Origin: Pseudomonadota bacterium
Lineage (GTDB): Bacteria; Pseudomonadota; Alphaproteobacteria; Acetobacterales; Acetobacteraceae
Reading direction: 5' to 3'
Assembly: GCA_021780935.1 (NCBI GenBank)
Contig: JAJXXT010000046.1
Location: 1-64,000 of the forward strand
Length of the DNA stretch: 64,000 nt
Position numbers and translations under genes: made by a program. Positions 34,235-46,073 of this stretch are shown piece by piece; position 1 is the first letter of the stretch, and each line of letters starts with the position of its first letter. The notes under the pieces are model-generated. The model did no database searches. It was not told the origin of the DNA and saw only the letters and a program-made list of their open reading frames with translations.

Positions 34235-34624
34235 CGTTTTCTCCTCGGCCCGTTCGGCTTGTACCGCTCTGGCCCTGTGTTCCCTGGTTCCGCGGATCGG
34301 TGCTGTCCTCGTCCCCCGTCGTCGTGTGGGGGGAAGCCGCTTTCCACGGTCGTATCGTCGTTCGTCCTGCTCCGCGGCGTCCTCGTTTGGACGTCATGTT
34401 GCGATGCAGCAAAGCGGATTTATGCAACGGGATACCGAAGGTCAAGGGAAATTTGTGCGTCGCAACATAAACCGCCGCCCCGGCCATCCGAGCGATCTCG
34501 ATCGGACACCGGAATATTCGGTTGTTTATCCGATAACTCATTCAATTTGAGAGACTTTACCTCTGGACACAAAACAACGGACGGGCCTAGGGTCTGCGCT
34601 GCATTCAAGGGAGACCTGCTGGAC
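34235..34624. other. Phasin/carboxypeptidase divergent intergenic region with palindromes
   Basis: A space of 390 bases, locally far more AT-rich than its surroundings, between two divergent genes, so it must hold both promoters. Besides the TTGC-N6-GCAA site at 34399, two short palindromes stand in tandem: GAATATTC at 34512-34519 and TTATC-C-GATAA at 34526-34536, with centres about 15.5 bases apart. A TTTATG...CATAAA pair flanks 34419-34470. No gene is evident. Confidence 0.6.
34399..34412. promoter_or_regulatory. Candidate PhaR operator TTGC-GATGCA-GCAA
   Basis: TTGCGATGCAGCAA is a near-perfect palindrome (TTGC-N6-GCAA). On the phasin strand it reads TTGCTGCATCGCAA, containing CTGC-N3-GCA as in PhaR sites described upstream of phasin genes in Paracoccus and Rhodobacter. 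It lies 165 bases upstream of the phasin start. No phaR gene is in the window. The match is from memory of the published motif. Confidence 0.5.
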
Positions 34625-35881
34625 ATGGGCTTGGTGGGAATGGCTGCCTGGTCACGAGCGCGCGGCACGTTACTGGGCCTGGGGCTGGTGATCGCCGCCT
34701 GCCTGTTGGCGACGCCTGCCCGGGCGCAGATCGGCTCCTCCCGCTACGCCTCGATCGTCATCGTGGCCGGCACCGGGCGGGTGCTCTCCGCGACCAATCC
34801 CGATGCGCCGCGGATCCCCGCCAGCCTGACCAAGTTGATGACACTCTACATGACGTTCGAGGCGTTGCGCGACCGCCGCATCACGCTCAACGAGCTGGTG
34901 CCGGTCTCGGAGCACTGCGCGTCGATGGAGCCGGTCAAGCTAGGCCTGATCCCCGGCGTCACCAGGCTGACCGTTCGCAACGCGATCCTCGGCATGGTCA
35001 CGCTCTCAGCCAACGACGCGGCCTGCGCGATCGGCGAAATGCTCGCCGGCGGCAGCGAGGCGCGTTTCGCGCAGATGATGACGTTGCGCGCGCGCGGCCT
35101 CGGCATGACCCATACGATCTATCGCAACGCTTCCGGCCTGCCGACGCCGCAAAATCTCACCACGGTGCGCGACATCGCCACCCTCGCGCGCCATCTGATC
35201 TACGATTTCCCCGGCTACTATCATTACTTTTCGGTCCGCAGCTTCGTCTTCCACGGCCGCACCATCGACGGGCACGACGATCTGCTCGGCACCTATCCCG
35301 GCGTTGACGGCCTCAAGACCGGGTTCACGGATCTCTCGGGCTTCAATCTTGCCACGTCATCGGTGCGCGGCGGTGTGCGGCTGATCGGCGTGGTGGTCGG
35401 CTTCACTCATCCGTGGACCCGCGACAACGATATGCGCCACCTGCTCAATGCCGGTTTCCGCACGGTCGGCGTGCTGCCGGGCGGCCCGACGCTGCACCTC
35501 GTCTCGCGGGCGATGGCGGCGACGATGCCGCGCCCGCCCGTGCTGGCTCGGCCCGTCATGCGCGCCCCCGTGGCGCCCCATCCCGTGATGGTGGCGAGCC
35601 TGGTGCATCGGCCGGCGCCGGCGCGCACGGTGCAACGCCCGGCCGGGCCGCCGAGCTGGCTGGTGAACGTCGGCGCCTATTCCAGCTGGCCCGCGGCACA
35701 GCATGCCGCCATCGTCGCCCACAGCGTGCTGGGCACCGGCATGATCCGCGTGGTTCCGGCCGGCTCGCCGGCGCACCGGCTCTGGGGCGCGCAGCTCACC
35801 GGGTTCAACTACGGCGCGGCTGAAGGCGCGTGCCGGCAGATCGTGCAACATCGCCTGCCCTGCGAGCCGGCGCACTCCTGA
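34625..35881 (+). CDS. D-alanyl-D-alanine carboxypeptidase (PBP5/6 type) with C-terminal SPOR-like domain
   Basis: A 418-residue exported peptidoglycan enzyme that trims the terminal D-Ala from pentapeptide stems. A signal peptide ends at PARA (residue 34, with hydrophobic core LLGLGLVIAACLLA). The catalytic motifs are S67-L-T-K70, S128-A-N130 and K231-T-G233. Proline- and alanine-rich residues 285-340 form a linker. The C-terminal 75 residues (LVNVGAYSSWPAAQHAA, AEGACRQIVQ) look like a SPOR peptidoglycan-binding domain. ATG 34625 is preceded by GGGAG; ATG 34640 is possible. It is convergent with mipZ, six bases apart. Confidence 0.92.
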   Translation: MGLVGMAAWSRARGTLLGLGLVIAACLLATPARAQIGSSRYASIVIVAGTGRVLSATNPDAPRIPASLTKLMTLYMTFEALRDRRITLNELVPVSEHCASMEPVKLGLIPGVTRLTVRNAILGMVTLSANDAACAIGEMLAGGSEARFAQMMTLRARGLGMTHTIYRNASGLPTPQNLTTVRDIATLARHLIYDFPGYYHYFSVRSFVFHGRTIDGHDDLLGTYPGVDGLKTGFTDLSGFNLATSSVRGGVRLIGVVVGFTHPWTRDNDMRHLLNAGFRTVGVLPGGPTLHLVSRAMAATMPRPPVLARPVMRAPVAPHPVMVASLVHRPAPARTVQRPAGPPSWLVNVGAYSSWPAAQHAAIVAHSVLGTGMIRVVPAGSPAHRLWGAQLTGFNYGAAEGACRQIVQHRLPCEPAHS

Positions 35882-35887
35882 GCCGCC

Positions 35888-36739
35888 TCAGGCGGCGGGC
35901 GTCTCCAGCGCCAGCACCGGCGGCGGCTTCCTGATCGCGCCGATCAGCGCCCGCACCTCCGCACGCGCGGCGACATGGCTCATGCCGAGCGAGATGCCGA
36001 TCCCGGCCTCGCGCACGTCCATCAGCGTCAGCCCCTGCAGATAGAGCTCGCGAAAAATCACCCGCTCGCCAAAGCCGCGCACGGTGCGAAAGCCGATACG
36101 CTTGGCCAGCACGTCGAGTGTCGCGCCGACATCGCGCTTGTTGCGCGCCTCCGCAGCACCCAGCCGATTGCGCATCACGATCCAGTCGATGCGGCCGCGA
36201 TCGCGTGAGAACCGCGCCTTGCGCGCCTGCCAGACCATTTCGCTGTAGATGCTCGGCCGCACCACGTCGTGGTTGTCGGGGTCGACCGTGGCCAGCATCG
36301 CGAAGTCCACGAAACTGTCGTTGATCGGCGTGATCAGCGTATCGGCATGCGCGTGGCCGAGGCGGGAGAGATGGGTGTCGGCACCAGGACAGTCGATGAC
36401 GATGATGTCGCTCTCGCGCGACAGCTCGGCCAGCGCCGCGTCGAAGCGCTGTCGCTCGTCGGCCTCGGCCGCGGCGCGGCTGTCGAGCTCGGAGCGCGGA
36501 ATGCTCGCCCGGGCCGGCAGCGGCAGGGCCACGCCGCGACTCTCGGCAAAGGCCGCGCGCGCCTCAAGATAGCGCGTCAGCGTGCCCTGCCGCGCGTCGA
36601 GGTCGATGGCACCGACGCGATAACCGTCGCGCAGCAGCCCGACGATGACATGCATCGTCGCGGTCGATTTGCCCGAGCCGCCCTTCTCGTTGCCGAGCAC
36701 GACGACCTGCGCGTGCTTTTCGATGCTGATTGTCGCCAT
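35888..36739 (-). CDS. mipZ: Division-plane positioning ATPase MipZ
   Basis: A 283-residue ParA/MinD-family P-loop ATPase. The deviant Walker A is K19-G-G-S-G-K-S-T26 (VVVLGNEKGGSGKST). It has LDARQGTLTRYLEAR and the Walker B/switch region IIVIDCPGADTHLSRLGHAHADTLITP. MipZ forms a bipolar gradient that keeps FtsZ away from the poles in alphaproteobacteria without MinCD. ATG 36739 gives the family start; the frame extends 27 codons upstream without likeness. It is monocistronic as far as seen, and downstream of the nitronate-monooxygenase-like gene across 94 bases. Confidence 0.94.
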   Translation of the reverse strand: MATISIEKHAQVVVLGNEKGGSGKSTATMHVIVGLLRDGYRVGAIDLDARQGTLTRYLEARAAFAESRGVALPLPARASIPRSELDSRAAAEADERQRFDAALAELSRESDIIVIDCPGADTHLSRLGHAHADTLITPINDSFVDFAMLATVDPDNHDVVRPSIYSEMVWQARKARFSRDRGRIDWIVMRNRLGAAEARNKRDVGATLDVLAKRIGFRTVRGFGERVIFRELYLQGLTLMDVREAGIGISLGMSHVAARAEVRALIGAIRKPPPVLALETPAA

Positions 36740-36833
36740 CCTGACCCCGCCACTGTCGCGCGCACCCGGGCTTCCGAGTCGCGGGGCGAATGATGCCAAG
36801 CGGCGGGCGGGTGAGTCCACCGCGCCGTGGCAC

Positions 36834-38246
36834 TCAGCGTCCGGTCAGGATTCGCTCGACGAGCTGCTTGACGGTGGGGATAAAGCCGTTGCCGTAGAAC
36901 GGATCGGAGGCAAAACGAAACGCGTTATGCCCGGAGAACATCAGGTTGTTCGCCAGCACCGATTCGTCGTTGCCGTGATGGGCGATGTCCTGCAGCGTCT
37001 TCTGGATGCAGAAGCTGCGTGGGTCGGCCTTCTTGCCGTTGTCGAAGCTCGGCCCTTCCTGCGACCAGTTGGAAAATCGGCACTGGCTCAGGCAGCCCAT
37101 GCAGGCGGCCTGGTCGGTCAGGATCTCGCGCGCCCTCTCCGGTGTCACGAAGATCAGCGTCGAGTCGGGCGTGCGCAGCGCCTCGGTGTAGCCCTGCGCT
37201 TCCCAGGCGTGCGCGCGCTCGAGGTCGCTGGGCACAAGAAAGGCCGGGCGCCGGCGCGGCCCCACGCCGTATTCCGCCTGGTGCTCACCCACGGGCTCGG
37301 GCGAATACGCCACCTGCCGCTCGCCGCGCTCACGCAGTTCGCGGATGAAGGCGTTATTGACCGCCGAGCTGTAGAACCCGGTGGGCGAAAAGCGGTTGAG
37401 AAACACATCGCCCTTCTTAAGGGTCAGCAGCTTGCGCTTCCACGCCTCGGCGATCGGGCTTTCCGTCGTCACCAGCGGACGGGTGCCGAACTGGAAGGCG
37501 ATCGGCCCGAGCTCCGGGTTGTCGATCCAGTCCGCCCATTCCTCGATCCACCACACGCCGCCGGCCATGATGATCGGCACTTGGTCGAGGCCGAAGGTGC
37601 GCATCAGTTGCCGCAGCTCCAGCACGCGCGGCAGCGGGTCCTGCGGCTGGTTCGGGTCCTCGCTGTTGGACAGGCCGTTATGCCCGCCGGCGAGCCACGG
37701 ATCCTCATAGACGACGCCGCCGAGCAACTCGCCCACCTTGGAATAGGCGCGCTTCCACAGTGCATTGAAGGCGCGCGCCGAGGAGACGATCGGGTAGTAG
37801 TGCACGCCGAACCGCGCCGCGATCTCGGACAGCCGATAGGGCATGCCGGCGCCGCAGGTGATGCCGTTGATCAGGCCCTTCGCACTTTCCAGGATGCCGG
37901 TGATGACGCGCTCGGCGCCACCCATCTCCCAGAGGATGTTGGCATGGATGCGCGCCTTGGGCCCGCCGATATCGCGCGCCCGGCGGGCCTGGGCGATACC
38001 GCCGGCAATCGCGTAGCTAACCAGTTCCTCGTGCCGGTCGCGCCGCGTGCGGCCGTGGTAGAGCTGCGGGATCGGGGTGCCGTCGGCGTCGTAGCTGTCG
38101 GCATTCACCGCGGAGAGCGTGCCGACGCCCCCGGCGGCCGCCCAGTGCCCTGCGGTCGTGCCGTTCGAGATGGCAACGCCTTTGCCTCCCTCGACGAGCG
38201 GCAGCACATCCACCCCGCCCATGCGGATCGCGTTGATCGCCTTCAT
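36834..38246 (-). CDS. Nitronate monooxygenase / 2-nitropropane-dioxygenase-like flavoprotein with Cys cluster
   Basis: A 470-residue FMN TIM-barrel protein. It has LPLVEGGKGVAISNGTTAGHWAAAGGVGTLSAVNAD at the N-terminal barrel entrance (residues 16-50), then a segment at 151-160 and PIIMAGGVWWIEEW near 225 for phosphate binding. A C-terminal cluster of cysteines, C382-x2-C385-x3-C389 and C413, is unusual for a simple nitronate monooxygenase and may bind a [4Fe-4S] centre. ATG 38246 is my choice; GTG 38342 would add 32 residues including CGACN, another C-x2-C. The physiological substrate is unknown; family members detoxify propionate-3-nitronate. It lies alone between pnp and mipZ. Confidence 0.85.
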   Translation of the reverse strand: MKAINAIRMGGVDVLPLVEGGKGVAISNGTTAGHWAAAGGVGTLSAVNADSYDADGTPIPQLYHGRTRRDRHEELVSYAIAGGIAQARRARDIGGPKARIHANILWEMGGAERVITGILESAKGLINGITCGAGMPYRLSEIAARFGVHYYPIVSSARAFNALWKRAYSKVGELLGGVVYEDPWLAGGHNGLSNSEDPNQPQDPLPRVLELRQLMRTFGLDQVPIIMAGGVWWIEEWADWIDNPELGPIAFQFGTRPLVTTESPIAEAWKRKLLTLKKGDVFLNRFSPTGFYSSAVNNAFIRELRERGERQVAYSPEPVGEHQAEYGVGPRRRPAFLVPSDLERAHAWEAQGYTEALRTPDSTLIFVTPERAREILTDQAACMGCLSQCRFSNWSQEGPSFDNGKKADPRSFCIQKTLQDIAHHGNDESVLANNLMFSGHNAFRFASDPFYGNGFIPTVKQLVERILTGR

Positions 38247-38428
38247 CGGCTCGCCAACGTCCTTTCCCGTCTCGTTGTCATCGGAACTGTCATCGTCAGG
38301 TAACAGCCAATCCACGAAATTGCACGCGCCACAAGCGGCCACCCGCCGGCTGTTGCCGGGCAGGGCAGACGCTCATGGCGGTGCCGCGTCACGTGGTCCG
38401 TGTCAGGCGAAGGTCGGGGTCGCCGGCA

Positions 38429-40609
38429 TCAGACCGCGGGCTGTGGCGACTGCGCGGGGTCGCCGTCATGGTCCCGCTCGCGCCGTCCGCCCTTCGGCCC
38501 CACCTTGTCGGCGATGTCTTCGCCGGTCGCCTGGTCCACGACCCGCATCGACAGCTTCACCTTGCCGCGCTCGTCGAAGCCGATGACCTTCACCTTCACC
38601 GCATCGCCGACATTGACGACGTCGCCGGTCTTGGCCACGCGCCCCTGCGCCAGCTCGCTGATATGCACGAGCCCGTCGCGTGAGCCGAGGAAGTTCACGA
38701 AGGCACCGAACTCGGCTGTCTTGACCACTTTGCCCGTATAAATCACGCCGATCTCCGGCTCCGCCACGATGCCGCGGATCCAGTCGATCGCCTTCTGCGC
38801 CTGCGACTGGTCGGTCGCCGCGACCTTGATCGTGCCGTCATCCTCGATGTCGATCTTGGTGCCGGTCTGCTCGACGATCTCGCGGATCACCTTGCCGCCG
38901 GTGCCGATCACTTCGCGGATCTTTTCCTTCGGCACGTTGATGATGGTGATGCGCGGCGCCGTTGCCGCCACGTCCGAACGCGCCCCGGTGATGGCCCTCG
39001 CCATCTCGCCCAGGATGTGCATCCGCCCGTCGCGGGCCTGCGCCAGCGCCACGTCCATGATCGCCGGCGTGATCGAGGTGATCTTGATGTCCATCTGCAA
39101 CGACGTGACACCCTTCTCGGTGCCCGCCACCTTGAAGTCCATGTCGCCGAGATGGTCCTCGTCGCCGAGAATGTCCGAGAGCACCGCGAAGCCGCGATCC
39201 TCCTTGATCAGTCCCATCGCGATGCCGGCCACCGGCCGCAGCAGCGGCACGCCCGCATCCATCAGCGCCAGCGACGAGCCGCAGACCGTCGCCATCGAGG
39301 ACGAGCCGTTGCTCTCGGTGATCTCGGAGACCACGCGCAGCGTGTAGGGAAAGGTCTCCTTGGCCGGCAGCAGCGGGTGGATCGCGCGCCAGGCGAGCTT
39401 GCCATGGCCGACCTCGCGCCGCCCGGGCGAGCCCATGCGCCCGGTCTCACCCACGGAATAGGGCGGGAAGTTGTAGTGCAGCATGAAATGCTCGCGGTAG
39501 TCGCCGGCGAGCGCGTCCACCATCTGCTCGTCCTGGCCGGTGCCCAGCGTGGCCACGCACAGCGCCTGGGTTTCGCCGCGGGTGAACAGCGCCGAGCCAT
39601 GGGCACGCGGCAGCACGCCCACCTCGGCCAGGATCGGGCGCACCGTCTTGGTGTCGCGCCCGTCGATGCGCCGGCCGGTGTCGAGAATCGCGTTGCGCAC
39701 GATGTCGGCCTCAAGCTCCTTGAACAGCCCCTTGGCCTTGTCCGCGTCCAGCCCCTCGGCGGTCAACGCCTCCGCGGCGGCCTTCTTGGCGGCGGCGACC
39801 GCGTCCTGGCGGACCTGCTTCTGCGGCTCGCGATAGGCGGCGGCGATGGAGGCGCGGGCCAGCGCATCGACGCGGGCGGCGAGCGCCTTTTCCGCCTCGC
39901 TCGTCTCCGGCAGCGGCCACGGGTCCTTCGCCGCGCGTTCCGCCAGCCCGATGATCGCCTGGATCACCGGCTGGAACGCCTGGTGGCCGAAGGTGACGGC
40001 GCCGAGCATCACGTCCTCGGAGAGTTCCTGCGCCTCGCTCTCCACCATCAGCACACCCTCGGACGTGCCGGCGACGACGAGTTCGAGGCTCGAGGTCGCG
40101 CGCTGCTCGGTGGTCGGGTTCAGCAGATACTGCCCGTCCTTGTAGCCGACGCGCGCGGCCGCCACCGGCCCGAAGAAGGGGATGCCGGAGAGCGTCAGCG
40201 CCGCCGAGCAGCCGACCAGGGCCACGATATCAGGGTCGTTCTCCAGGTCGTGGCTCAGCACCGTCGCGATGACCTGCACCTCGTTGCGAAACCCGTCCGG
40301 AAACAGCGGGCGGATCGGCCGGTCGATCAGGCGCGAGATCAGCGTCTCGGCCTCGGACGGGCGACCCTCGCGGCGGAAGAAGCCGCCCGGGATCTTGCCC
40401 GCGGCAAAGGCCTTTTCCTGGTAGTTGACGGTGAGCGGGAAGAAATCCTGCCCGGGCTTCGCGTGGCGCGCGCCGACCACGGTGCACAGCACGATGGTCT
40501 CGCCATAGGAGGCGAGCACGGCGCCGTCGGCCTGGCGGGCGATCTTGCCGGTCTCGAGCACAAGCTTGCGCCCGCCCCAGTCGATTTCCTTACGGAAATG
40601 ATTGAACAT
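38429..40609 (-). CDS. pnp: Polyribonucleotide nucleotidyltransferase (PNPase)
   Basis: A 726-residue phosphorolytic 3'-5' exoribonuclease that also adds tails and forms part of the degradosome. Two RNase PH-like domains occupy residues 1-220 and 310-545 ([47 protein letters not shown]). A KH domain ([12 protein letters not shown]) and an S1 domain ([22 protein letters not shown]) follow. ATG 40609 has AGGA eight bases upstream; an ATG at 40618 sits directly on that site and is less likely. It follows rpsO by 366 bases. In enterobacteria RNase III processing of the rpsO-pnp leader gives autoregulation, and this space also has hairpins. Confidence 0.98.
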   Translation of the reverse strand: MFNHFRKEIDWGGRKLVLETGKIARQADGAVLASYGETIVLCTVVGARHAKPGQDFFPLTVNYQEKAFAAGKIPGGFFRREGRPSEAETLISRLIDRPIRPLFPDGFRNEVQVIATVLSHDLENDPDIVALVGCSAALTLSGIPFFGPVAAARVGYKDGQYLLNPTTEQRATSSLELVVAGTSEGVLMVESEAQELSEDVMLGAVTFGHQAFQPVIQAIIGLAERAAKDPWPLPETSEAEKALAARVDALARASIAAAYREPQKQVRQDAVAAAKKAAAEALTAEGLDADKAKGLFKELEADIVRNAILDTGRRIDGRDTKTVRPILAEVGVLPRAHGSALFTRGETQALCVATLGTGQDEQMVDALAGDYREHFMLHYNFPPYSVGETGRMGSPGRREVGHGKLAWRAIHPLLPAKETFPYTLRVVSEITESNGSSSMATVCGSSLALMDAGVPLLRPVAGIAMGLIKEDRGFAVLSDILGDEDHLGDMDFKVAGTEKGVTSLQMDIKITSITPAIMDVALAQARDGRMHILGEMARAITGARSDVAATAPRITIINVPKEKIREVIGTGGKVIREIVEQTGTKIDIEDDGTIKVAATDQSQAQKAIDWIRGIVAEPEIGVIYTGKVVKTAEFGAFVNFLGSRDGLVHISELAQGRVAKTGDVVNVGDAVKVKVIGFDERGKVKLSMRVVDQATGEDIADKVGPKGGRRERDHDGDPAQSPQPAV

Positions 40610-40975
40610 TCGTAACATCCTTTCGGGCCCGGCGCGGCACGGCCTCGGCCGATCATGTTGCCCCTGCGGCAGGCGGCGGGGAGGGCGGCGACTCGGGCGG
40701 CACGGGGCGGCAACCTGCTTGGGGTCTGCCGCGTCGGTCCCTTCCCTTGCGCCAGATTCTGGCGGCACGATCGGGGCCCGACCATGTGGCCGGAGGCGCC
40801 GCCACGAATTCCCCGTCCTCGGGAACACGGACGACCTTCGGTCCGCCACTCGGGCGGTGGCCCCGGGAACCCTCCCGGGGGTCGGCGTTGCCCCGCACCC
40901 CCATGGCGCGGGGTTTGTCCGGCAACCGGCACCGCTCCTACGTGGGAGCGGCGGCGCCGGATGCCAGGGCTGCGC
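40610..40975. other. rpsO-pnp intergenic region with three perfect hairpins
   Basis: A space of 366 bases without a gene. Perfect stems are CCGCTCC/GGAGCGG at 40932-40951 (loop 6), just after the rpsO stop; CCCCGC/GCGGGG at 40891-40913; and CCCCGGGA/TCCCGGGG at 40861-40880 (loop 4). A weaker CGGAC/GTCCG stem lies before them on the plus strand. None has a U-run on the minus strand, so they may be processing or stability elements rather than simple terminators, as in the RNase III-cut pnp leader of enterobacteria. Confidence 0.6.
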
Positions 40976-41245
40976 TTACCGGCGCAGGTTGAGCCGTGCG
41001 ATCAGCGCCGCATAGCGGGCATGGTCGCGGTCGCGCAGATAGTCGAGTAGCCGGCGGCGACGGCCCACCAGCATCAGCAGGCCGCGGCGGCTGTGAAAAT
41101 CCTTCGCGTGCGTCTTGAGGTGCTCGGTGAGGTTGCCGATCCGCTCGGAGAGCAGGGCAACCTGCACCTCGGGGCTGCCGGTATCGCCGGGCTTGTTGGC
41201 ATGGTCGGAAATGAGCGCCTGGCGGCGCTCGGCGGTGATCGACAT
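40976..41245 (-). CDS. rpsO: 30S ribosomal protein S15
   Basis: An 89-residue ribosomal protein binding the three-way junction of 16S rRNA helices 20-22. The family sequence is complete: [65 protein letters not shown] 41245 gives the usual length; an upstream ATG at 41260 would add five residues and is not expected. It is between truB (67 bases) and pnp, the usual order in proteobacteria. Confidence 0.98.
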   Translation of the reverse strand: MSITAERRQALISDHANKPGDTGSPEVQVALLSERIGNLTEHLKTHAKDFHSRRGLLMLVGRRRRLLDYLRDRDHARYAALIARLNLRR

Positions 41246-41312
41246 CGCAAAACTCCTCATCGTTCGGGGTTGCGCGCCCGGCCACCGCGTCGCCGCGGAT
41301 CACCGCGACGGG

Positions 41313-42233
41313 CTACAGCAGCCGCTCCGGCTTCAGCCACCCGTCTTCGAGGCGGCAGAGGCCAAGGACGCGGCTCCCCGCCATGGCACGCACGACCCCG
41401 CCCTCGGGGTCGGCAGTGCCCGGAATCCGGCTCAGCAAGGAAACCAGGCCCAGGGCCCGTCCATGGCTCAGCTCGGCGGCCTCCGCTGCGGTCAGGGCCA
41501 GCGCCGGGATGTCGGCCAGCGCGGTCGCGACCGGAAGCAGCAGGTCCGGGGAAGCGGGCGCGGTATCCTCCCCTTCGAGCAGATTGTCCAGCACAAAGGC
41601 CTGCGCCTCGGTAAAGGGACCCACGCGCAGGCGGCGCAGCGCCGCGACATGTCCCACGCTGCCCACGGCGCGCGCGAGGTCGCGGGCCAGGCTGCGCATA
41701 TAGACGCCCTTGCCCGAGGCGACCTCGAAGATCGCGGTGTCCGCGTCCGGGCGCTCGATCAGCTCGAACCGGTCGACGCGTGCCGGCCGCGCCGGCAGGT
41801 CCAGTGCCTGCCCGGCGCGCGCCAGGTCATAGGCTCGCTCGCCCGCGATCTTGATGGCGGAAAAAATCGGCGGCACCTGCATGATCTCGCCGCGGAAGGC
41901 CTCCAGGGCGGCACGGAGCGCCGCATCGGTCGGCCGTGTCTCGGAGCGGGCGATCACCTGCCCGTCCGCGTCATCCGTGTCGCGTGCCTCGCCGAGGCGC
42001 AGCGTGAACCGGTAGAGCTTGGTGCCGTCCATCACATAGGGGACGGTCTTGGTCGCCGCCCCGAAGGCGATCGGCAGCACCCCGGTCGCCAGCGGGTCGA
42101 GCGTGCCGCCATGGCCGGCCTTGCGCGCATCGAAGCGCCGGCGCACGCGGTTGACCATATCGGTGCTGGTGGGGCCGGCGGGTTTGTCGAGAATCAGCCA
42201 CCCGTCCAGCGCCCGGCCTTTTTGCCGGCGCAT
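41313..42233 (-). CDS. truB: tRNA pseudouridine(55) synthase TruB
   Basis: A 306-residue enzyme that makes pseudouridine 55 in the T-loop of tRNAs. The catalytic aspartate is Asp46 in GHGGTLDPLATGVLP. Other family blocks are GWLILDKPAGPTSTDMVNRVRR, KLYRFTLRLGEARDTDDADGQ-like residues 89-109, QVPPIFSAIKIAGERAYDLAR and GKGVYMRSLARDLARAVG. A PUA-like C-terminal domain follows. It starts three bases after the rbfA stop in the rimP-nusA-infB operon. Confidence 0.97.
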   Translation of the reverse strand: MRRQKGRALDGWLILDKPAGPTSTDMVNRVRRRFDARKAGHGGTLDPLATGVLPIAFGAATKTVPYVMDGTKLYRFTLRLGEARDTDDADGQVIARSETRPTDAALRAALEAFRGEIMQVPPIFSAIKIAGERAYDLARAGQALDLPARPARVDRFELIERPDADTAIFEVASGKGVYMRSLARDLARAVGSVGHVAALRRLRVGPFTEAQAFVLDNLLEGEDTAPASPDLLLPVATALADIPALALTAAEAAELSHGRALGLVSLLSRIPGTADPEGGVVRAMAGSRVLGLCRLEDGWLKPERLL

Positions 42234-42236
42234 CGC

Positions 42237-42706
42237 TCAGGCGTTCCTGTCGCCACCCGGCGGGCCGCCCCGCGAGCCACTGCCCCGGTTGACCGACGGA
42301 TCAACCGGGTCGCTGCCGCGAGGGCCGAGGTCGCGCGCCACCTCCGGCGAGCGCAGCAGCGCCTCGATCCCTGCCGCGTGGTCGAGCGTGACGTCGGCGG
42401 CGAAGACGATCTCGGGCGCCAGACGCAGCTTCAGGGTCCGCGCAATCACCCCGCGCAGATACGCCGCCCCGCGGTTGAGCGCCGGCAGCAGCGCCGTCAC
42501 GTCGGATCGGCCGAGATGGGAGACGAACGCGGTCGCCTGCCGCAGATCGGGGCTCACGGAGACGCGCGTCACCGTCAGGTTCGCGCCCAGCAGGGCCGGG
42601 TCGCGAAGCATGTCGCGGGTCAACAGGGTCGCGAGTTCGTGGCGCATCGCCTCGGCCACCCGCAACTGCCGCTGCGAGGGCTCGCCCTTCGGTGCTCTGG
42701 CTCGCG

Positions 42707-42710
<4 letters not shown>
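42237..42710 (-). CDS. rbfA: 30S ribosome-binding factor A
   Basis: A 157-residue KH-like protein needed for late maturation of the 30S subunit, especially in the cold. Core blocks are [42 protein letters not shown] and [20 protein letters not shown]. The start is taken as TTG 42710, whose last two bases overlap the infB stop in a TTGA junction, suggesting coupled translation. The C-terminal 25 residues are Gly/Arg/Pro-rich and disordered. It sits between infB and truB. Confidence 0.95.
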
Positions 42711-45354
<2,644 letters not shown>

Positions 45355-45358
<4 letters not shown>

Positions 45359-46068
45359 CGGTCGTCCCGTCCTGCTTTCGTCTCGCCAGCCGGCGAGGTC
45401 AGTCCCGCCAGCCGTTCCGCATCCACCGCCAGCCGCTCGGCCAGCCGTCCCGGCGCCACCGCGACGTGCACCACATGGTCACGCCCCATCGCCGCTCCCA
45501 GCCTTGCTGCATCGAGTGGCTGCAACACCGGCAACGGACGACCGGCGAGAAGCCGTGCCCGTTCGTCCGCGCTGCCGTCGCTCGCCGACACGATCAACCC
45601 CGCCCGGTCGGTCCGGACCCATTCCTGCGCGCGCGCGAACCCGAACACAATCTGGCCCGCCCGCCGCGCCAGCCCCAGCGTCTCACCGATGCGCTGCTCC
45701 AGACCTTGGCATAACCGCGCCAGAAGATCCGGCGCCACCGCCACCGGCCGGCGCGCCGCCCGCGCGAAACCTCCGCGCCGCATCGCCATCTCTACCATAT
45801 CGGCCCGTGCGCTCAACCAGTATCCTCGTCCCGGCAGCCGCTCCGCGAGATCGGGCAGCATCGCGCCGTCGGGCGAGACGACAAAACGCAGCATCCGCTC
45901 ACGCGGCAGCCGTTCGCGCGAGGCCAGGCAGCGACGCATGCCGCCCGCCTCGAGGTCGAGCGCGTCGTCACCGCCATCATCCTCGGCACCGACGACCGCG
46001 ATAGTCGCGGCCGCGGCATCGGCGTCCGGGAAATCGGCGTGGGGGAAATCGGGCTCGCTGCTGGCCAT
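45355..46068 (-). CDS. YlxR (DUF448) plus L7Ae-like RNA-binding protein
   Basis: A 237-residue two-domain protein. Residues 40-115 form the YlxR domain ([38 protein letters not shown]). Residues 120-225 resemble a ribosomal L7Ae-type fold ([20 protein letters not shown]). Alphaproteobacteria carry this fused form between nusA and infB, whereas firmicutes have the two as separate proteins. An acidic N-terminus (about 40 residues, [10 protein letters not shown]) precedes. It lies five bases after nusA and overlaps infB by four bases. RNA binding in the transcription-translation machinery is likely, but its precise role is poorly known. Confidence 0.92.
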
Positions 46069-46073
46069 GCGCC

